Shown piece by piece: positions 35,245 to 45,200 of a stretch of 64,000 nt of DNA (its first letter is position 1; every line of letters begins with the position of its first letter). Location: assembly GCA_900552455.1 (NCBI GenBank), contig URZX01000008.1, positions 1-64,000 of the forward strand, written 5' to 3'. This DNA comes from an uncultured Peptococcaceae bacterium (GTDB lineage Bacteria; Bacillota; Peptococcia; Peptococcales; Peptococcaceae). A model generated the notes under the pieces. It was given only the letters and a program-made list of their open reading frames with translations. It searched no databases and was not told where the DNA came from. The position numbers and the translations under genes are program-made.

Positions 35245-36448
35245 ACCGAAGTCCTTCGTCAACGCCAGACTGAATCACGGCATCGTCTGGCGGAATCTCG
35301 TTGTGCTTGAGCCGCGCGTAGACGATCTCTGTGAAAAGATAGTAGAGCGCTGCGCACAGCGGCACGGACAGGAGCATACCGATGAGCCCCATAAGGCTGC
35401 CGCCGATGGTGATGGCGAAGAGTGTCCACATGGCAGGAAGTCCGACGGAGCCACCGACGACCTTTGGATAAATGACGTGCCCTTCCACCTGCTGCAGAAC
35501 GATCAGGAAGATCAGGAAGGTGAGGGCTTTCATCGGGCTCACGGTGAGAATGAGCAGCGCGCCGACTGCGCCGCCGATGAAGGCGCCGAAGATTGGGATC
35601 AGCGCGCAGAAGCCGGTGAGCACGCCGATCATTGGCGCGTATGGCAGACGCAGGATGAGCATGCCGATGGTGCAGAGGCTGCCGAGGATGATGGCTTCGG
35701 TGAGCTGACCGATGATGAAATGGTAGAACTTGGCGAAGCTCACCTGGGCGGCGTGCACGAGATAGATGGCTGCGCGCTTGGAAAGAAAGGCGAAGCAGAT
35801 CTTGCGCGCCTGCACAGCCAGGGTTTCCTTATTAAAAAGAATGTAGATGCTGAAGATGAACGCGACGACGACATGCACAACGCTCGAGGCGATGTTGCTG
35901 ACGAAGCTCACGGTGGAAACGACGGCCGACGAGAGCACGGATGTCCAGGCGGAGAGCTGATCGTTCAGCAGGCCGGTGAGATAATTTTCGAGGGTGTTCG
36001 GCGAAAAGTTCTCGATCTGATCGATGAAATTCCCGATGGCTGGGCTGTAATGCTCAAACATGGAGAGAAAATTGATCAGATAATCGATGTAGCTTGGCAC
36101 TGCGGAAATAAACAGCGACAGAGAGCTGGCGAGCTGCGGCAGCACGACGCTGACGATCAGGCCGAGGATGGCCCAGACGAGCACGATCGAAAGCAGGATG
36201 GAAATGCCGCGCTCCATTTTTTTGAAGCGTGGGTTTTGCACGCGCACAAAGACGCGCTGCTCAAACAATCGCAGCGGCACGTTGAGGATGAAGGCGATGA
36301 CCACCCCGATGAGGAATGGTCGCAAAAGCCCCACGACGTAGCCGATGAAGCCGACGACGCTGTCCATGTTGAAGACGCCATAGATGACGAGCGCCACTGC
36401 AAAGACGAGCATCAGCAGCCGTGACAAGGATATTTTTGGAAATTCCAT
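35240..36448 (-). CDS. AI-2E family transporter (YtvI/PerM-like permease)
   Basis: The 402-residue membrane protein has about eight hydrophobic segments and a long extracytoplasmic loop near residues 110-165. GVLTGFCALIPIFGAFIGG (about 273-291) is the conserved core of the AI-2E/PerM family, and QQVEGHVIYPKVVGGSVGLP (about 314-333) is the second signature. Members export diverse small molecules or exchange Na+/H+; the name refers to a single E. coli case and does not show an AI-2 role. Its stop codon is part of the next promoter. Confidence 0.9.
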   Translation of the reverse strand: MEFPKISLSRLLMLVFAVALVIYGVFNMDSVVGFIGYVVGLLRPFLIGVVIAFILNVPLRLFEQRVFVRVQNPRFKKMERGISILLSIVLVWAILGLIVSVVLPQLASSLSLFISAVPSYIDYLINFLSMFEHYSPAIGNFIDQIENFSPNTLENYLTGLLNDQLSAWTSVLSSAVVSTVSFVSNIASSVVHVVVAFIFSIYILFNKETLAVQARKICFAFLSKRAAIYLVHAAQVSFAKFYHFIIGQLTEAIILGSLCTIGMLILRLPYAPMIGVLTGFCALIPIFGAFIGGAVGALLILTVSPMKALTFLIFLIVLQQVEGHVIYPKVVGGSVGLPAMWTLFAITIGGSLMGLIGMLLSVPLCAALYYLFTEIVYARLKHNEIPPDDAVIQSGVDEGLRL

Positions 36449-36629
36449 GTTGTGACTCCTTTTTTGTACAGTCAGGGAAAATGTTCAGATACGCCTATTA
36501 TACTGGATATTGGCCAGGAAGAAAATCAAATCGCCGCAATTCCTACAAATTCTTGAGAAAAACTTAAATTCTGCGCCGAGATTTGTTATAGTGAGAGCAG
36601 CAAACGACAACAGACAGGAGTTGACCATC

Positions 36630-38033
36630 ATGGAACGTTCTACAGATTACTGGAAATCACAGGCTGCTGCTTGCCAGCCAGCGCTTCTGGCCGATCTCGC
36701 TCCGCTCATTGCCATCGAAAGCGTCTGCGATGAGTCTGCCGCGACGCCGGAAGCGCCGTTTGGCCCGGGCCCGGCAGCAGCGCTGGACTATATGCTGGCG
36801 CTCGCCCGCCGCGATGGCTTTGAGGCAGAAAATATCGACCACGTCGCTGGTGTGATCCGCTGGGGCGAGGGCGAAAAGATCCTCGGCCTGCTGGCGCATC
36901 TCGATGTTGTGCCGGCAACCGGCGAGTGGGATTCGCCAGCGTTTGAGGCGACGGTGCGCGACGGCCGTCTTTACGGGCGCGGCACCTCCGACGACAAAGG
37001 CCCGGCGATGGCCTGCTACTACGCGCTGAAAATGCTGCGCGACAGCGGCGTGACGCCGAATATGCAGATCCATTTCATTCTCGGCACCGACGAAGAAAAC
37101 AGCTGGCGCTGTATGGATCGCTATTTCGCCACGGAGCCGATGCCGGATCTCGCCTTTTCACCAGACGCAGATTTCCCTGTGATCAACGGCGAAAAGGGCG
37201 TCATCGAGCTGCCGCTGCGCATTTCCGGCGAGGCAGCGAAAATCGGCGACGACGGCAAGCTGCTCTCCTTCGGCGGCGGCATCCGCAGCAATATTGTGCC
37301 GGAGCACGCCTACGCGCGCATTCAGAGCGACCGCGCCGACGCCATCGCGCGCGACTGGGCGGATTTTCTCGCCGAAAGCGAAGCGGCAGGCCATGCAGAT
37401 GAGGACGGCGATGTGCTCATTCTCCTCTGCGATGGGCGCTCTGCCCACGGCGCCGAGCCGCAGGTTGGGCTCAACGCTGCCACAACCCTGGCTGCCTTCC
37501 TGGCGCGCTATGATCTCGGCGGTGCCAATGATTTCCTGCATTTTCTCGGCGAAACGCTGCACGAGGATTTCTACGGCGAAAAACTTGGCATCGCCTGCCA
37601 CGATGAGATCATGGGCGATGTCAGCGTCAATCCGGGCATTGTCGAATACGAAGGCGGCGTCGGCGAGATCCATCTCAATCTCCGTCATCCGCGCGGCACC
37701 GACGCCGACGCCATCCTCGCGAAATTGCGCAGCCGCTACGGCAGCATTGTCTGTGAGCCGGAAGCGGTGAAGCTGGTGCATTACATTCCTGCCGACGATC
37801 CGTTGGTGGAAACGCTGCTCGATGTTTACAGCGATCACACCGGCCATGTTGGCAAGCCGCTCTCCATTGGCGGCATCACCTATGCGCACGTGATCCCCCA
37901 CGGCGTGGCCTATGGCATGACGATGCCGGAGAGCGATGTGGTCATCCACCAGCCAAACGAGAGCCTGGTCCTGGACGATCTCGAAAAAGCCACGGCGATT
38001 TTCGCCGACGCGATCTACCGCCTTGTCAAATAA
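36630..38033 (+). CDS. M20 dipeptidase, PepV/Sapep type
   Basis: The 467-residue metallopeptidase cleaves dipeptides with two Zn or Mn ions in the cytosol. Metal ligands are recognisable in LLAHLDVVP (His), GRGTSDDKGPA (bridging Asp) and LGTDEENSWRC (catalytic Glu pair), with a late metal His in YAHVIPHGVAYG. A dimerisation/lid domain is inserted between about residues 190 and 350. The ATG at 36630 (CAGGAG upstream) is preferred; the longer frame is leader. The length matches Sapep/PepV proteins. Confidence 0.93.
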   Translation: MERSTDYWKSQAAACQPALLADLAPLIAIESVCDESAATPEAPFGPGPAAALDYMLALARRDGFEAENIDHVAGVIRWGEGEKILGLLAHLDVVPATGEWDSPAFEATVRDGRLYGRGTSDDKGPAMACYYALKMLRDSGVTPNMQIHFILGTDEENSWRCMDRYFATEPMPDLAFSPDADFPVINGEKGVIELPLRISGEAAKIGDDGKLLSFGGGIRSNIVPEHAYARIQSDRADAIARDWADFLAESEAAGHADEDGDVLILLCDGRSAHGAEPQVGLNAATTLAAFLARYDLGGANDFLHFLGETLHEDFYGEKLGIACHDEIMGDVSVNPGIVEYEGGVGEIHLNLRHPRGTDADAILAKLRSRYGSIVCEPEAVKLVHYIPADDPLVETLLDVYSDHTGHVGKPLSIGGITYAHVIPHGVAYGMTMPESDVVIHQPNESLVLDDLEKATAIFADAIYRLVK

Positions 38034-38041
38034 GTACAAAA

Positions 38042-38078
38042 AAGAACGCTGGAGCGATGTGTTCCAGCGTTCTTTTTG
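38042..38078. terminator. Bidirectional terminator
   Basis: A 12-bp stem (AAGAACGCTGGA/TCCAGCGTTCTT) flanked by A6 and T5 lies between the convergent peptidase and sirtuin genes. Confidence 0.88.
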
Positions 38079-38081
38079 TAT

Positions 38082-38942
38082 TCAGGCCTGAGATCTTTTC
38101 AGCGCCAGAAGCTCGCGGATCACTTCGCCGGCGTCGCGATTGATGGACAGCGACTTGTCAGCGATCGGCACGGGGATCTCAGGGTAGGCGATCTCTTCTT
38201 CGCTTTCAGGATAATCGACGGTGATGCGGAAGAAGCGCGCTTTTTCGCGCTCGCCGGTGATGCGCTCGAAGGGCACACGGATGACGCCGGCGCTGTTGAA
38301 ACCGACGCCGAATTCCAGGATGGCGATGGAGGCATCGGCGCTTTCTGCGAGAAAATCGTGGTAGCGCTGATCGCCCAGGGCATGCGCACGGGTGTCGCGA
38401 AAAGCCGGGCGCAGCGGTGCGCCGCAGCGCGGACAATGCGGATGATGGGCCGCGTCCACGGTGAGATCGTCTTTGATGTGCGGCAGCGTGGCGTCGATGA
38501 AGGGCGCGATGTCGTACTCGTCGTCGGAGCAGCGGGCGCTGCAAATGAGCTCGCCGTAGCTGCCCTGCGCTTCAAAAACGCGCTCCGGTGGAAAACCGGC
38601 TTTGATGAACTGGTGGTCGACGTTGGAAGTGACGGCGAAATAATCGCTGTCCTCCAGCAGCGCTTTCAGATCATCGTAAAGCGGCAGCGCCGGCGTATCG
38701 AGGAGCACGGCCTTGATATGGCGGCAGAGATAGCCCCAGCGCTGGCCCGGCAGCCAGCCCTTGTAGCTGAACGTCTGATAATCGCTGTGCACGCCCTGCG
38801 CCCAAAGCGCCGGATAATCGCGCTTGAATGCGCGCTCGTCGGCAAAGCTGATGCCCGCCGCTGCCGAAAGCCCGGCGCCGGCGCCAACGAGCACGTAATC
38901 GCTTGTGGTGAGCGCGTGATAGAGTTCATGGATCGCATCCAT
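38082..38942 (-). CDS. Class M-like sirtuin (SirTM-type ADP-ribosyltransferase)
   Basis: The 286-residue protein has the NAD-binding GAGAGLSAAAGISF (about residues 20-33) and TSNVDHQFIKAGF with the conserved Asn and Asp. The catalytic HG of deacetylase sirtuins is replaced by QG (EAQGSYGELIC), as in SirTM enzymes that mono-ADP-ribosylate lipoylated GcvH-L. A zinc site is formed by CSARC and CPRCGAPL. SirTM genes normally sit beside a macrodomain, GcvH-L and LplA2; none is present here. ADP-ribosyl transfer rather than deacetylation is inferred from the Gln. Confidence 0.82.
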   Translation of the reverse strand: MDAIHELYHALTTSDYVLVGAGAGLSAAAGISFADERAFKRDYPALWAQGVHSDYQTFSYKGWLPGQRWGYLCRHIKAVLLDTPALPLYDDLKALLEDSDYFAVTSNVDHQFIKAGFPPERVFEAQGSYGELICSARCSDDEYDIAPFIDATLPHIKDDLTVDAAHHPHCPRCGAPLRPAFRDTRAHALGDQRYHDFLAESADASIAILEFGVGFNSAGVIRVPFERITGEREKARFFRITVDYPESEEEIAYPEIPVPIADKSLSINRDAGEVIRELLALKRSQA

Positions 38943-39003
38943 GGTGAAGCCTCCTTAGAAAAGTTTCAAAAACTGCACGGCCTGTATTGTCCTGTCATCG
39001 ATT

Positions 39004-41028
39004 TTACGGCACGATCCTGCGCGCAATCTCGGCGATCATTTTCTCTGCGCCGTCTGTGAGCGGCTGGTCGGCCAGATCGCGGGCGATTTCTTCAGCGAGG
39101 GCCAGTTCTGTCTGGTGAAAGCCCGGTCGCGCGAGCCGGAACAGGCCCTGTCCGTGCTGGCGCAAGCCGAGAAGCTCACCGGGACCACGCTGGCGCAGAT
39201 CTTCTTCTGCGATCTCAAAGCCGCTTGCGGTGGTGGCCATGAGCTTGAGACGCGCCTGGCTCTCTTCGCTTGTGGCGTCGCTGACGAGGATGCAGTAGCT
39301 TTTTTCGCTGCCGCGGCCGACACGCCCGCGCAGCTGATGCAGCTGAGCGAGGCCGAAACGCTCGGCGTTCATGATGACCATGATGGTGGCGTTTGGCACA
39401 TCGACGCCGACCTCGATGACGGTGGTGGAGACGAGCACCTGAGTGTGGCCGTCGCGGAATTCCTGCATGATGGCTTCCTTCTCGTCGGCGCGCATGCGTC
39501 CGTGGAGCAGGCCAACGTGCCAGCTTGTGAAAACCTCTGTCTGCAGCTGTTCGGCGAGGGAAATGGCGTTTTCGAGGTCGATCTTCTCCGATTCTTCAAC
39601 GAGCGGACAGACGATGAATGCCTGGCGGCCGCTGCTGAGTTCTTCTTTGATAAAGCCGTACATGGCAGCGAGACGCGGCGAATTGATCCACATGGTCTGG
39701 ATCTTCTGGCGATTTTTCGGCATTTCGTCGATGACGGTGAGGGCAAGATCGCCGTAAACAGTCAGCGCCAGCGAGCGCGGGATCGGCGTGGCGGTGGTGA
39801 TGAGGAGATCGGGATGATCGCCCTTGCGCTCGAGGGCTTCGCGCTGGCGCACGCCGAAGCGATGCTGCTCGTCGATGACGACAACGCTGAGGCTCTGAAA
39901 CTGCACAGGATCTTCAATAAGCGCGTGGGTGCCGACGACGCACTGGATGCTGCCGTCGGCAAGTCCGGCGAGGATGTCTTCTTTGTCACGCTTTTTCATC
40001 TGGCCGGTGAGCAGCGCAACGCGCACACCAAGGGCCGAAAATGCGCGCTCGGCGCCGGCAAAATGCTGCCGCGCTAGAACTTCGGTGGGCGCCATGAGCG
40101 CGGCCTGGTGGCCATTGGAGACAGCGGTGAGCATGGCGTAGAAGGCGACGTTGGTCTTGCCGCTGCCGACGTCACCCTGGAGCAGGCGGTGCATCTGGCG
40201 GGAGCTGGCCATGTCGTGGAGAATATCCTTAATGGCACGCTTCTGAGCACCGGTGAGCTCGTAAGGCAAAGCGGCCACAAAAGCGTCAGCCAAAAGCGGC
40301 GGCTCGCTGTGGGCGATGCCTGTCTGCACACTGTTGCGCGCGCGCTGGCCCCAGAGGGTCATGGCGAGAAATTCGTAGACGACGAGAGCATGATAAGCGC
40401 GCTCGGCATCGGCCATGCTCTGCGGCCGGTGGATGCGGCGCACGGCGTCGCGATAGCCGAGGAGATCGTAGCGCGCGGCCTGCTCCGGCGTGAGGGGCTC
40501 GTCGAGCTCGCCCACTGCGGCGAGGGCGGCGTCGCTGAGATGAAGCATATCGACTTTGCCGATGCCTTCTGTTAAACTATAGACGGGATGCACCACGAGG
40601 AGTCGGCGCAGCTGCGCCTCGTTTTTGATAAACTGATGCTCCTGCACATTGAGCTCCATGCTGTAATTTGCGCTGACACGCCCGAAAACGAGCAGCTGCA
40701 CACCTGGATAGAGATATTTTTCCATCTGATAGCGACCAAACCAGGTGGCGACGATCTCGCCCTGCGCGCCTTCAAGGACGGCTTTCACAACTTTGACGTT
40801 GCGCCGGCTGGTGTTGGCGACATCCAGATGGGTCACGCGGCCCACAAACACGGCGGTGTCGCGCCCACGCCATTCCCGCACTGGCGCTAGCTCGCTCCAG
40901 TCGTCGTAGCGGAAGGGATAGAGCGTGAGCACATCGCGCAGGGTGTGGATGCCCATCCCGGCGAGAAGTTTTTGTTTTTTCGGGCCGATGCCCTTGACGC
41001 CTGCTACTGTATCATCTAAATGAGCCAT
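39004..41028 (-). CDS. recG: ATP-dependent DNA helicase RecG
   Basis: The 674-residue helicase remodels stalled replication forks and Holliday junctions. An N-terminal wedge with helix-hairpin-helix-like GVKGIGPKKQKLLAGMGI and an OB fold (about residues 60-150) precede the motor: Walker A LQGDVGSGKT (about 285), TGQMKKRD, DEQH box VVIDEQHRFG and VIEVGVDVPNA with HQLRGRVGRG (motif VI). The ATG at 41028 has AGGGGTGAG upstream. It is divergent from the HAD gene with only 32 bp between start codons. Confidence 0.97.
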   Translation of the reverse strand: MAHLDDTVAGVKGIGPKKQKLLAGMGIHTLRDVLTLYPFRYDDWSELAPVREWRGRDTAVFVGRVTHLDVANTSRRNVKVVKAVLEGAQGEIVATWFGRYQMEKYLYPGVQLLVFGRVSANYSMELNVQEHQFIKNEAQLRRLLVVHPVYSLTEGIGKVDMLHLSDAALAAVGELDEPLTPEQAARYDLLGYRDAVRRIHRPQSMADAERAYHALVVYEFLAMTLWGQRARNSVQTGIAHSEPPLLADAFVAALPYELTGAQKRAIKDILHDMASSRQMHRLLQGDVGSGKTNVAFYAMLTAVSNGHQAALMAPTEVLARQHFAGAERAFSALGVRVALLTGQMKKRDKEDILAGLADGSIQCVVGTHALIEDPVQFQSLSVVVIDEQHRFGVRQREALERKGDHPDLLITTATPIPRSLALTVYGDLALTVIDEMPKNRQKIQTMWINSPRLAAMYGFIKEELSSGRQAFIVCPLVEESEKIDLENAISLAEQLQTEVFTSWHVGLLHGRMRADEKEAIMQEFRDGHTQVLVSTTVIEVGVDVPNATIMVIMNAERFGLAQLHQLRGRVGRGSEKSYCILVSDATSEESQARLKLMATTASGFEIAEEDLRQRGPGELLGLRQHGQGLFRLARPGFHQTELALAEEIARDLADQPLTDGAEKMIAEIARRIVP

Positions 41029-41060
41029 ACTCTCACCCCTATTCATCACGGAGGATCTTC

Positions 41061-41708
41061 ATGAAACAATATTCCACTTTTCTCTTCGATTTTGACGGCA
41101 CGCTCCTGGACAGCAACGCGCACGTGATCCGCTGCTTCCAGCTGGCTTTCCAGGACGTGCTGGGCGTAACGCTGCCGGAAGAGACGATCACGGCGACCTT
41201 TGGCATTCCTCTTGCCGAGGCGCTGGAGGATCTTGCACCGGCACATGCTGAGGAGCTTCTGCGCGTTTACCGCAAGCATTCCGACGCCTGCGGCATGTCG
41301 CTCCTGCAGGAGATCGCCGGCGCCCGCGCTGTGCTGGAAGCGCTGCATGCGCGCGGCTGCACAAATGCGATCGTCACTTCGAAAAAGGAGGTCAACGCCC
41401 GCGCCCAGATGGCGCACATCGGCATCGACCACCTCATCGATCTGCTGGTTGGTCCGGAAAAGACCACGGCCCACAAGCCAGACCCGGCACCAGTGCGCTA
41501 CGCGATCGACGCCCTCGACGTTGACCCGCGCGACTGTCTGATGATCGGCGACAGCCCCAACGATATTCTCTGCGGCAAAAACGCCCACATAGACACCGCC
41601 GGTGTGCGTTTCACAGCGGTGTCGCTGGAAAGCCTGGAAGCGGCGCAGCCAACCTACATGATCGGCGCGCTGTCTGAGCTCCTGGCGCTGGCAAAGGCGA
41701 AGGCTTAA
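41061..41708 (+). CDS. HAD hydrolase, PpaX/phosphoglycolate phosphatase type
   Basis: The 215-residue enzyme opens with the HAD nucleophile motif LFDFDGTLLDS (Asp10), has a four-helix cap (about residues 20-85), motif II VTSKK, Lys in AHKPDPAP and motif IV MIGDSPNDI. This fits PpaX-like pyrophosphatases or Gph phosphatases that remove phosphoglycolate; sequence does not decide between them. GGAGG lies before the ATG. Its stop overlaps the coaD stop by 4 bp on the opposite strand. Confidence 0.88.
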   Translation: MKQYSTFLFDFDGTLLDSNAHVIRCFQLAFQDVLGVTLPEETITATFGIPLAEALEDLAPAHAEELLRVYRKHSDACGMSLLQEIAGARAVLEALHARGCTNAIVTSKKEVNARAQMAHIGIDHLIDLLVGPEKTTAHKPDPAPVRYAIDALDVDPRDCLMIGDSPNDILCGKNAHIDTAGVRFTAVSLESLEAAQPTYMIGALSELLALAKAKA

Positions 41709-42178
41709 TATTTTTTGCGCAACGCCTCATACACAGGCGCCGGCACGAAATCGCGGATGTCGCCGTTTAAGCTGGCGATGTTGCGGATCATGCTGGAGCT
41801 GACCATGGAAAATTCGCCATCGGCAGTAAAAAAAACGGTCTCAATGGCAGGATTGAGGTGGCGGTTGAAGGAAGCCATCTGCATCTCATATTCAAAATCC
41901 GAGATTACGCGCAGCCCGCGCACAATGGCGACGGCACCACGCGCGCTGGCATAATCCACCAAAAGGCCGGTGAATTTTTCCGCCTCGACATTTTCGAGAT
42001 CGGCGACGCTCTCCTGCACCAGCGCGACGCGCTCGTCGACGGTGAAGAGGGTGTGCTTGTAGGTTTCCTCTGCGACAGCGATGTAAAGCTTATCGAAAAG
42101 GCCAACGGCGCGCTTGATGATGGACATGTGGCCGTTGGTGATGGGATCAAAGGTTCCTGAGTAAACTGCTATTTTCAT
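41705..42178 (-). CDS. coaD: Phosphopantetheine adenylyltransferase
   Basis: The 157-residue enzyme makes dephospho-CoA from phosphopantetheine and ATP. Visible are YSGTFDPITNGHMSII with the T/HxGH-type nucleotide motif, RGLRVISDFEYEMQMA and the C-terminal SSSMIR segment. The length is standard. It is convergent with the HAD gene (4-bp overlap), and its upstream neighbour on the same strand is recA-unlike: dnaE lies further upstream across a hairpin. Confidence 0.97.
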   Translation of the reverse strand: MKIAVYSGTFDPITNGHMSIIKRAVGLFDKLYIAVAEETYKHTLFTVDERVALVQESVADLENVEAEKFTGLLVDYASARGAVAIVRGLRVISDFEYEMQMASFNRHLNPAIETVFFTADGEFSMVSSSMIRNIASLNGDIRDFVPAPVYEALRKKY

Positions 42179-42204
42179 TTATTTTCCTCTTGTTTTCTAT
42201 AATT

Positions 42205-42233
42205 TGCCGCCGGCTGGTGCCGACGGCTTTTTT
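42205..42233 (+). terminator. Plus-strand terminator between coaD and dnaE
   Basis: An imperfect stem GCCGCCGG/CCGACGGC is followed by six T on the plus strand, although both flanking genes are on the minus strand. It is the first convincing plus-strand terminator after the HAD gene at 41061-41708. Confidence 0.6.
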
Positions 42234-42242
42234 GTGCGCCTG

Positions 42243-45200
42243 TCACTGTGGCTGACGGCGCTGGATGTTCACATTTTCCGGGCCGAAGCTTTCGCCAAGC
42301 CGCGACCACAGCGCCGGGTCATCGTTGACCCAGTAGGTTTCGTTGAGCAGAACGATGCGGCTCTCTGGCATATAGCAGAGAAAAACCGGCACGTCGCCGC
42401 GCGGCTCCCTGGTGAGAAAAGCGAGCACGCGCTCGTCGTCGTAAGGCAGGCCTTCAGCGATCTTCACGAAAACGCGCAGCGGCGCTTTGGCAGGATCTGC
42501 GGCGGCGTGGCGCAGCGGCTCGATGGATTCGACGAAGATTTTGCGCTCGTCATCCTGAATGCTGGCGCGGCCTGTGACCTTGACGATGTTGTTTTCCTCG
42601 AGCTGGCTGCGCACCTGCGGCAGCGTGCGTGGGAAGATCAGGAGATCGATGTCTCCTTCGCGGTCGCCGAGGGAAGCATAGGCCATGAGATCGCCTTTCT
42701 TCGTGGTCTGCATGCGGATGCCGGTCATGATGCCGCACAGGACCAGCGTGACGCCATCCATCTGCTCGTTGATCTCGCTGATGCTGCAGCTGGCGATGTG
42801 CTGGAGCGCTTCGCTGAAGCTGTCCAGCGGATGGCCGCTGACGTAGATGCCGAGCATTTCCTTTTCGTAGCGCAGGCGCTCGTCCTTGTCGAACTCGCCA
42901 ATGTCAGGAATCTCGACGCTGACGGTGTTGAGAGACGGCGCGTCGACAAAATCGAAGAGGGACATCTGGTTGGAGTTGCGGTTTTTCTGCAGCTGCTGCG
43001 CCTGAGCGATGCACTCATCGAGCACGGCGAGCAGGCCACGCGTGCCCTGTCCGAGGGAATCGAAGGTGCCTGCTTTGATCAGCGCTTCAAGGACGCGTCT
43101 GCCGACGGTGCCGCCAATCTCTACGCGTGTGCAGAAATCCTGGAAGCTGGTAAATGGTGCTTCCGCGCGCGCCTGGCAGATGAGATCCACAGGATGCTGG
43201 CCGACGCTCTTGATGGCGTTCAGCCCAAAGCGGATGCCTTCGTCGGTGGCGGTGAAGCCCAGGCCGCTGGCGTTGATGTCTGGCGGCAGCACAGGAATGC
43301 CGAGACGGCGGCACTCGCTGATGTAAAAGGTCATTTTGTCGACGCGATCGATGAAGGAATTCAGCGTTTCTGCCATAAATTCCTTTGGATAATGGCATTT
43401 GAGCCAGCCTGTCTGGAAGGCGAGCAGACCGTAGGCGGCGCTGTGGCTCTTGTTGAAGCCGTAGCCGGCGAAGTATTCGATGAGTTCGAAGATCTTCTCA
43501 GCGATCTCTGCAGAGGTGCCGCCTTTCTGAGCGCCTTCGATGAACTGCGTCTTGTAGCCGGCGATGATCTCCGGCTTCTTTTTTCCCATGGCGCGGCGCA
43601 GCATATCGGCCTCGCCGAGGGTGAATCCGCAGAGGCTGGACGCGATCTGCATGACCTGCTCCTGGTAGAGGATGACGCCGTAGGTGGTGTTGAGGATCGG
43701 TTCCAGCTTCGGATCGAGGTAGGTGATCTCCTGCTCGCCGTGCTTGCGGGCGATGAAATCTTCGACCATGCCGCTACCCAGCGGTCCCGGACGATACAGC
43801 GCGACGAGGGCGATGATATCCTCCAGGCTTTCTGGCTGCAGGTCCTTGAGCACGGCGCGCAGGCCGCTGCCTTCGAGCTGGAAGACGCCAGCTGTGTCGC
43901 CGGCAGAGAGCATCTGATAGGTTTCTGGATCGTCGTCAGGAATGGTGTTGAAATCCACCTCGACGCCGTAGCGCGCGCGGATGGATTCGATGGTCTTATT
44001 AACGACGGTGAGGGTGCGCAGGCCGAGAAAATCCATCTTGAGTAGGCCGATGGCTTCGACGTCGTCCTTGGGATACTGGGTGATGACGGCGTCTTCCTTG
44101 GTGCGCTGCAGCGGCAGATAATGGTCGGCAGGCTCTGCGGAAATGACGACCCCGGCGGCGTGGACACCGGCGTTGCGCGGCAGGCCTTCGAGGCTTTTCG
44201 CCATCTGGATCATGGCGGCGATCTGCTCGTCGTCGGCGATGAGCGCGCGCAGTTCGTCGGAGGCGCTGATGGCTTTGTCGAGGGTGATGCCGAGCTCGCT
44301 CGGGATGAGCTTGGTGACCTTGTTGACGACAGAAAGCGGCACGTTCATCACGCGGCCAACATCGCGCACGGCGCCCTTGGCGAGCATGCTGTTGAAGGTG
44401 ATGATCTGGGTGACGTGATCGGCGCCGTATTTGCGCGCGACGTAGTCGATGACCTCGCCGCGCCGCTCGTAGCAAAAATCGATGTCGATATCGGGCATGC
44501 TCACGCGCTCAGGGTTGAGGAAGCGCTCGAAGAGCAGCTGATACTTGAGGGGATCGATGTCGGTGATGCCGAGGAGATAGCTGACGATGCTGCCGGCTGC
44601 AGAGCCGCGGCCAGGGCCGACGAAGATGCCGTGGCTTTTGGCGTAGTTGACAAAATCCCAGACGATGAGGAAATAGGTATTGTAGCCCATTTTATCGATG
44701 ACGCCGAGCTCGTAGTCGAGCCGCTCTGTCACCTCGGCGCCGGCAGCCGGATAGCGGCGGTGGATGCCTTCTTCACAGAGGCTGCGCAGATAGGCCTTGT
44801 GGTCCATGCCCGGCGGCGTGTCGAAATTCGGCATATAATTGTGCCCGAGGGTGAAATCGAAATTGCATTTTTCGGCGACGCGCACGGTTTCGTCGAGGGC
44901 GGCGGCGTCGTCGGGCAGCATGCGCAGCATTTCTTCGTAGCTTTTGAAATAAAACTCATGGCCTTCAAAGCGCATGCGATCCTCGGTATCAAGGGTTGTC
45001 GCTGTCTGGATGCAGAGCATCACATCCTGCACGGCGGCGTCTTCAGCGCGGACATAGTGGTTGTCGTTGGTGGCGACGAGGCGCACGCCAAGCTCCCGGG
45101 AAAGCTGGTGCAGGCCGTCGTTGACCTTGATCTGTCCGGGAATGCCGTGGTTCTGCAGCTCGAAATAATAATCCTCGCCAAAGAGGTCCTGATACCACAT

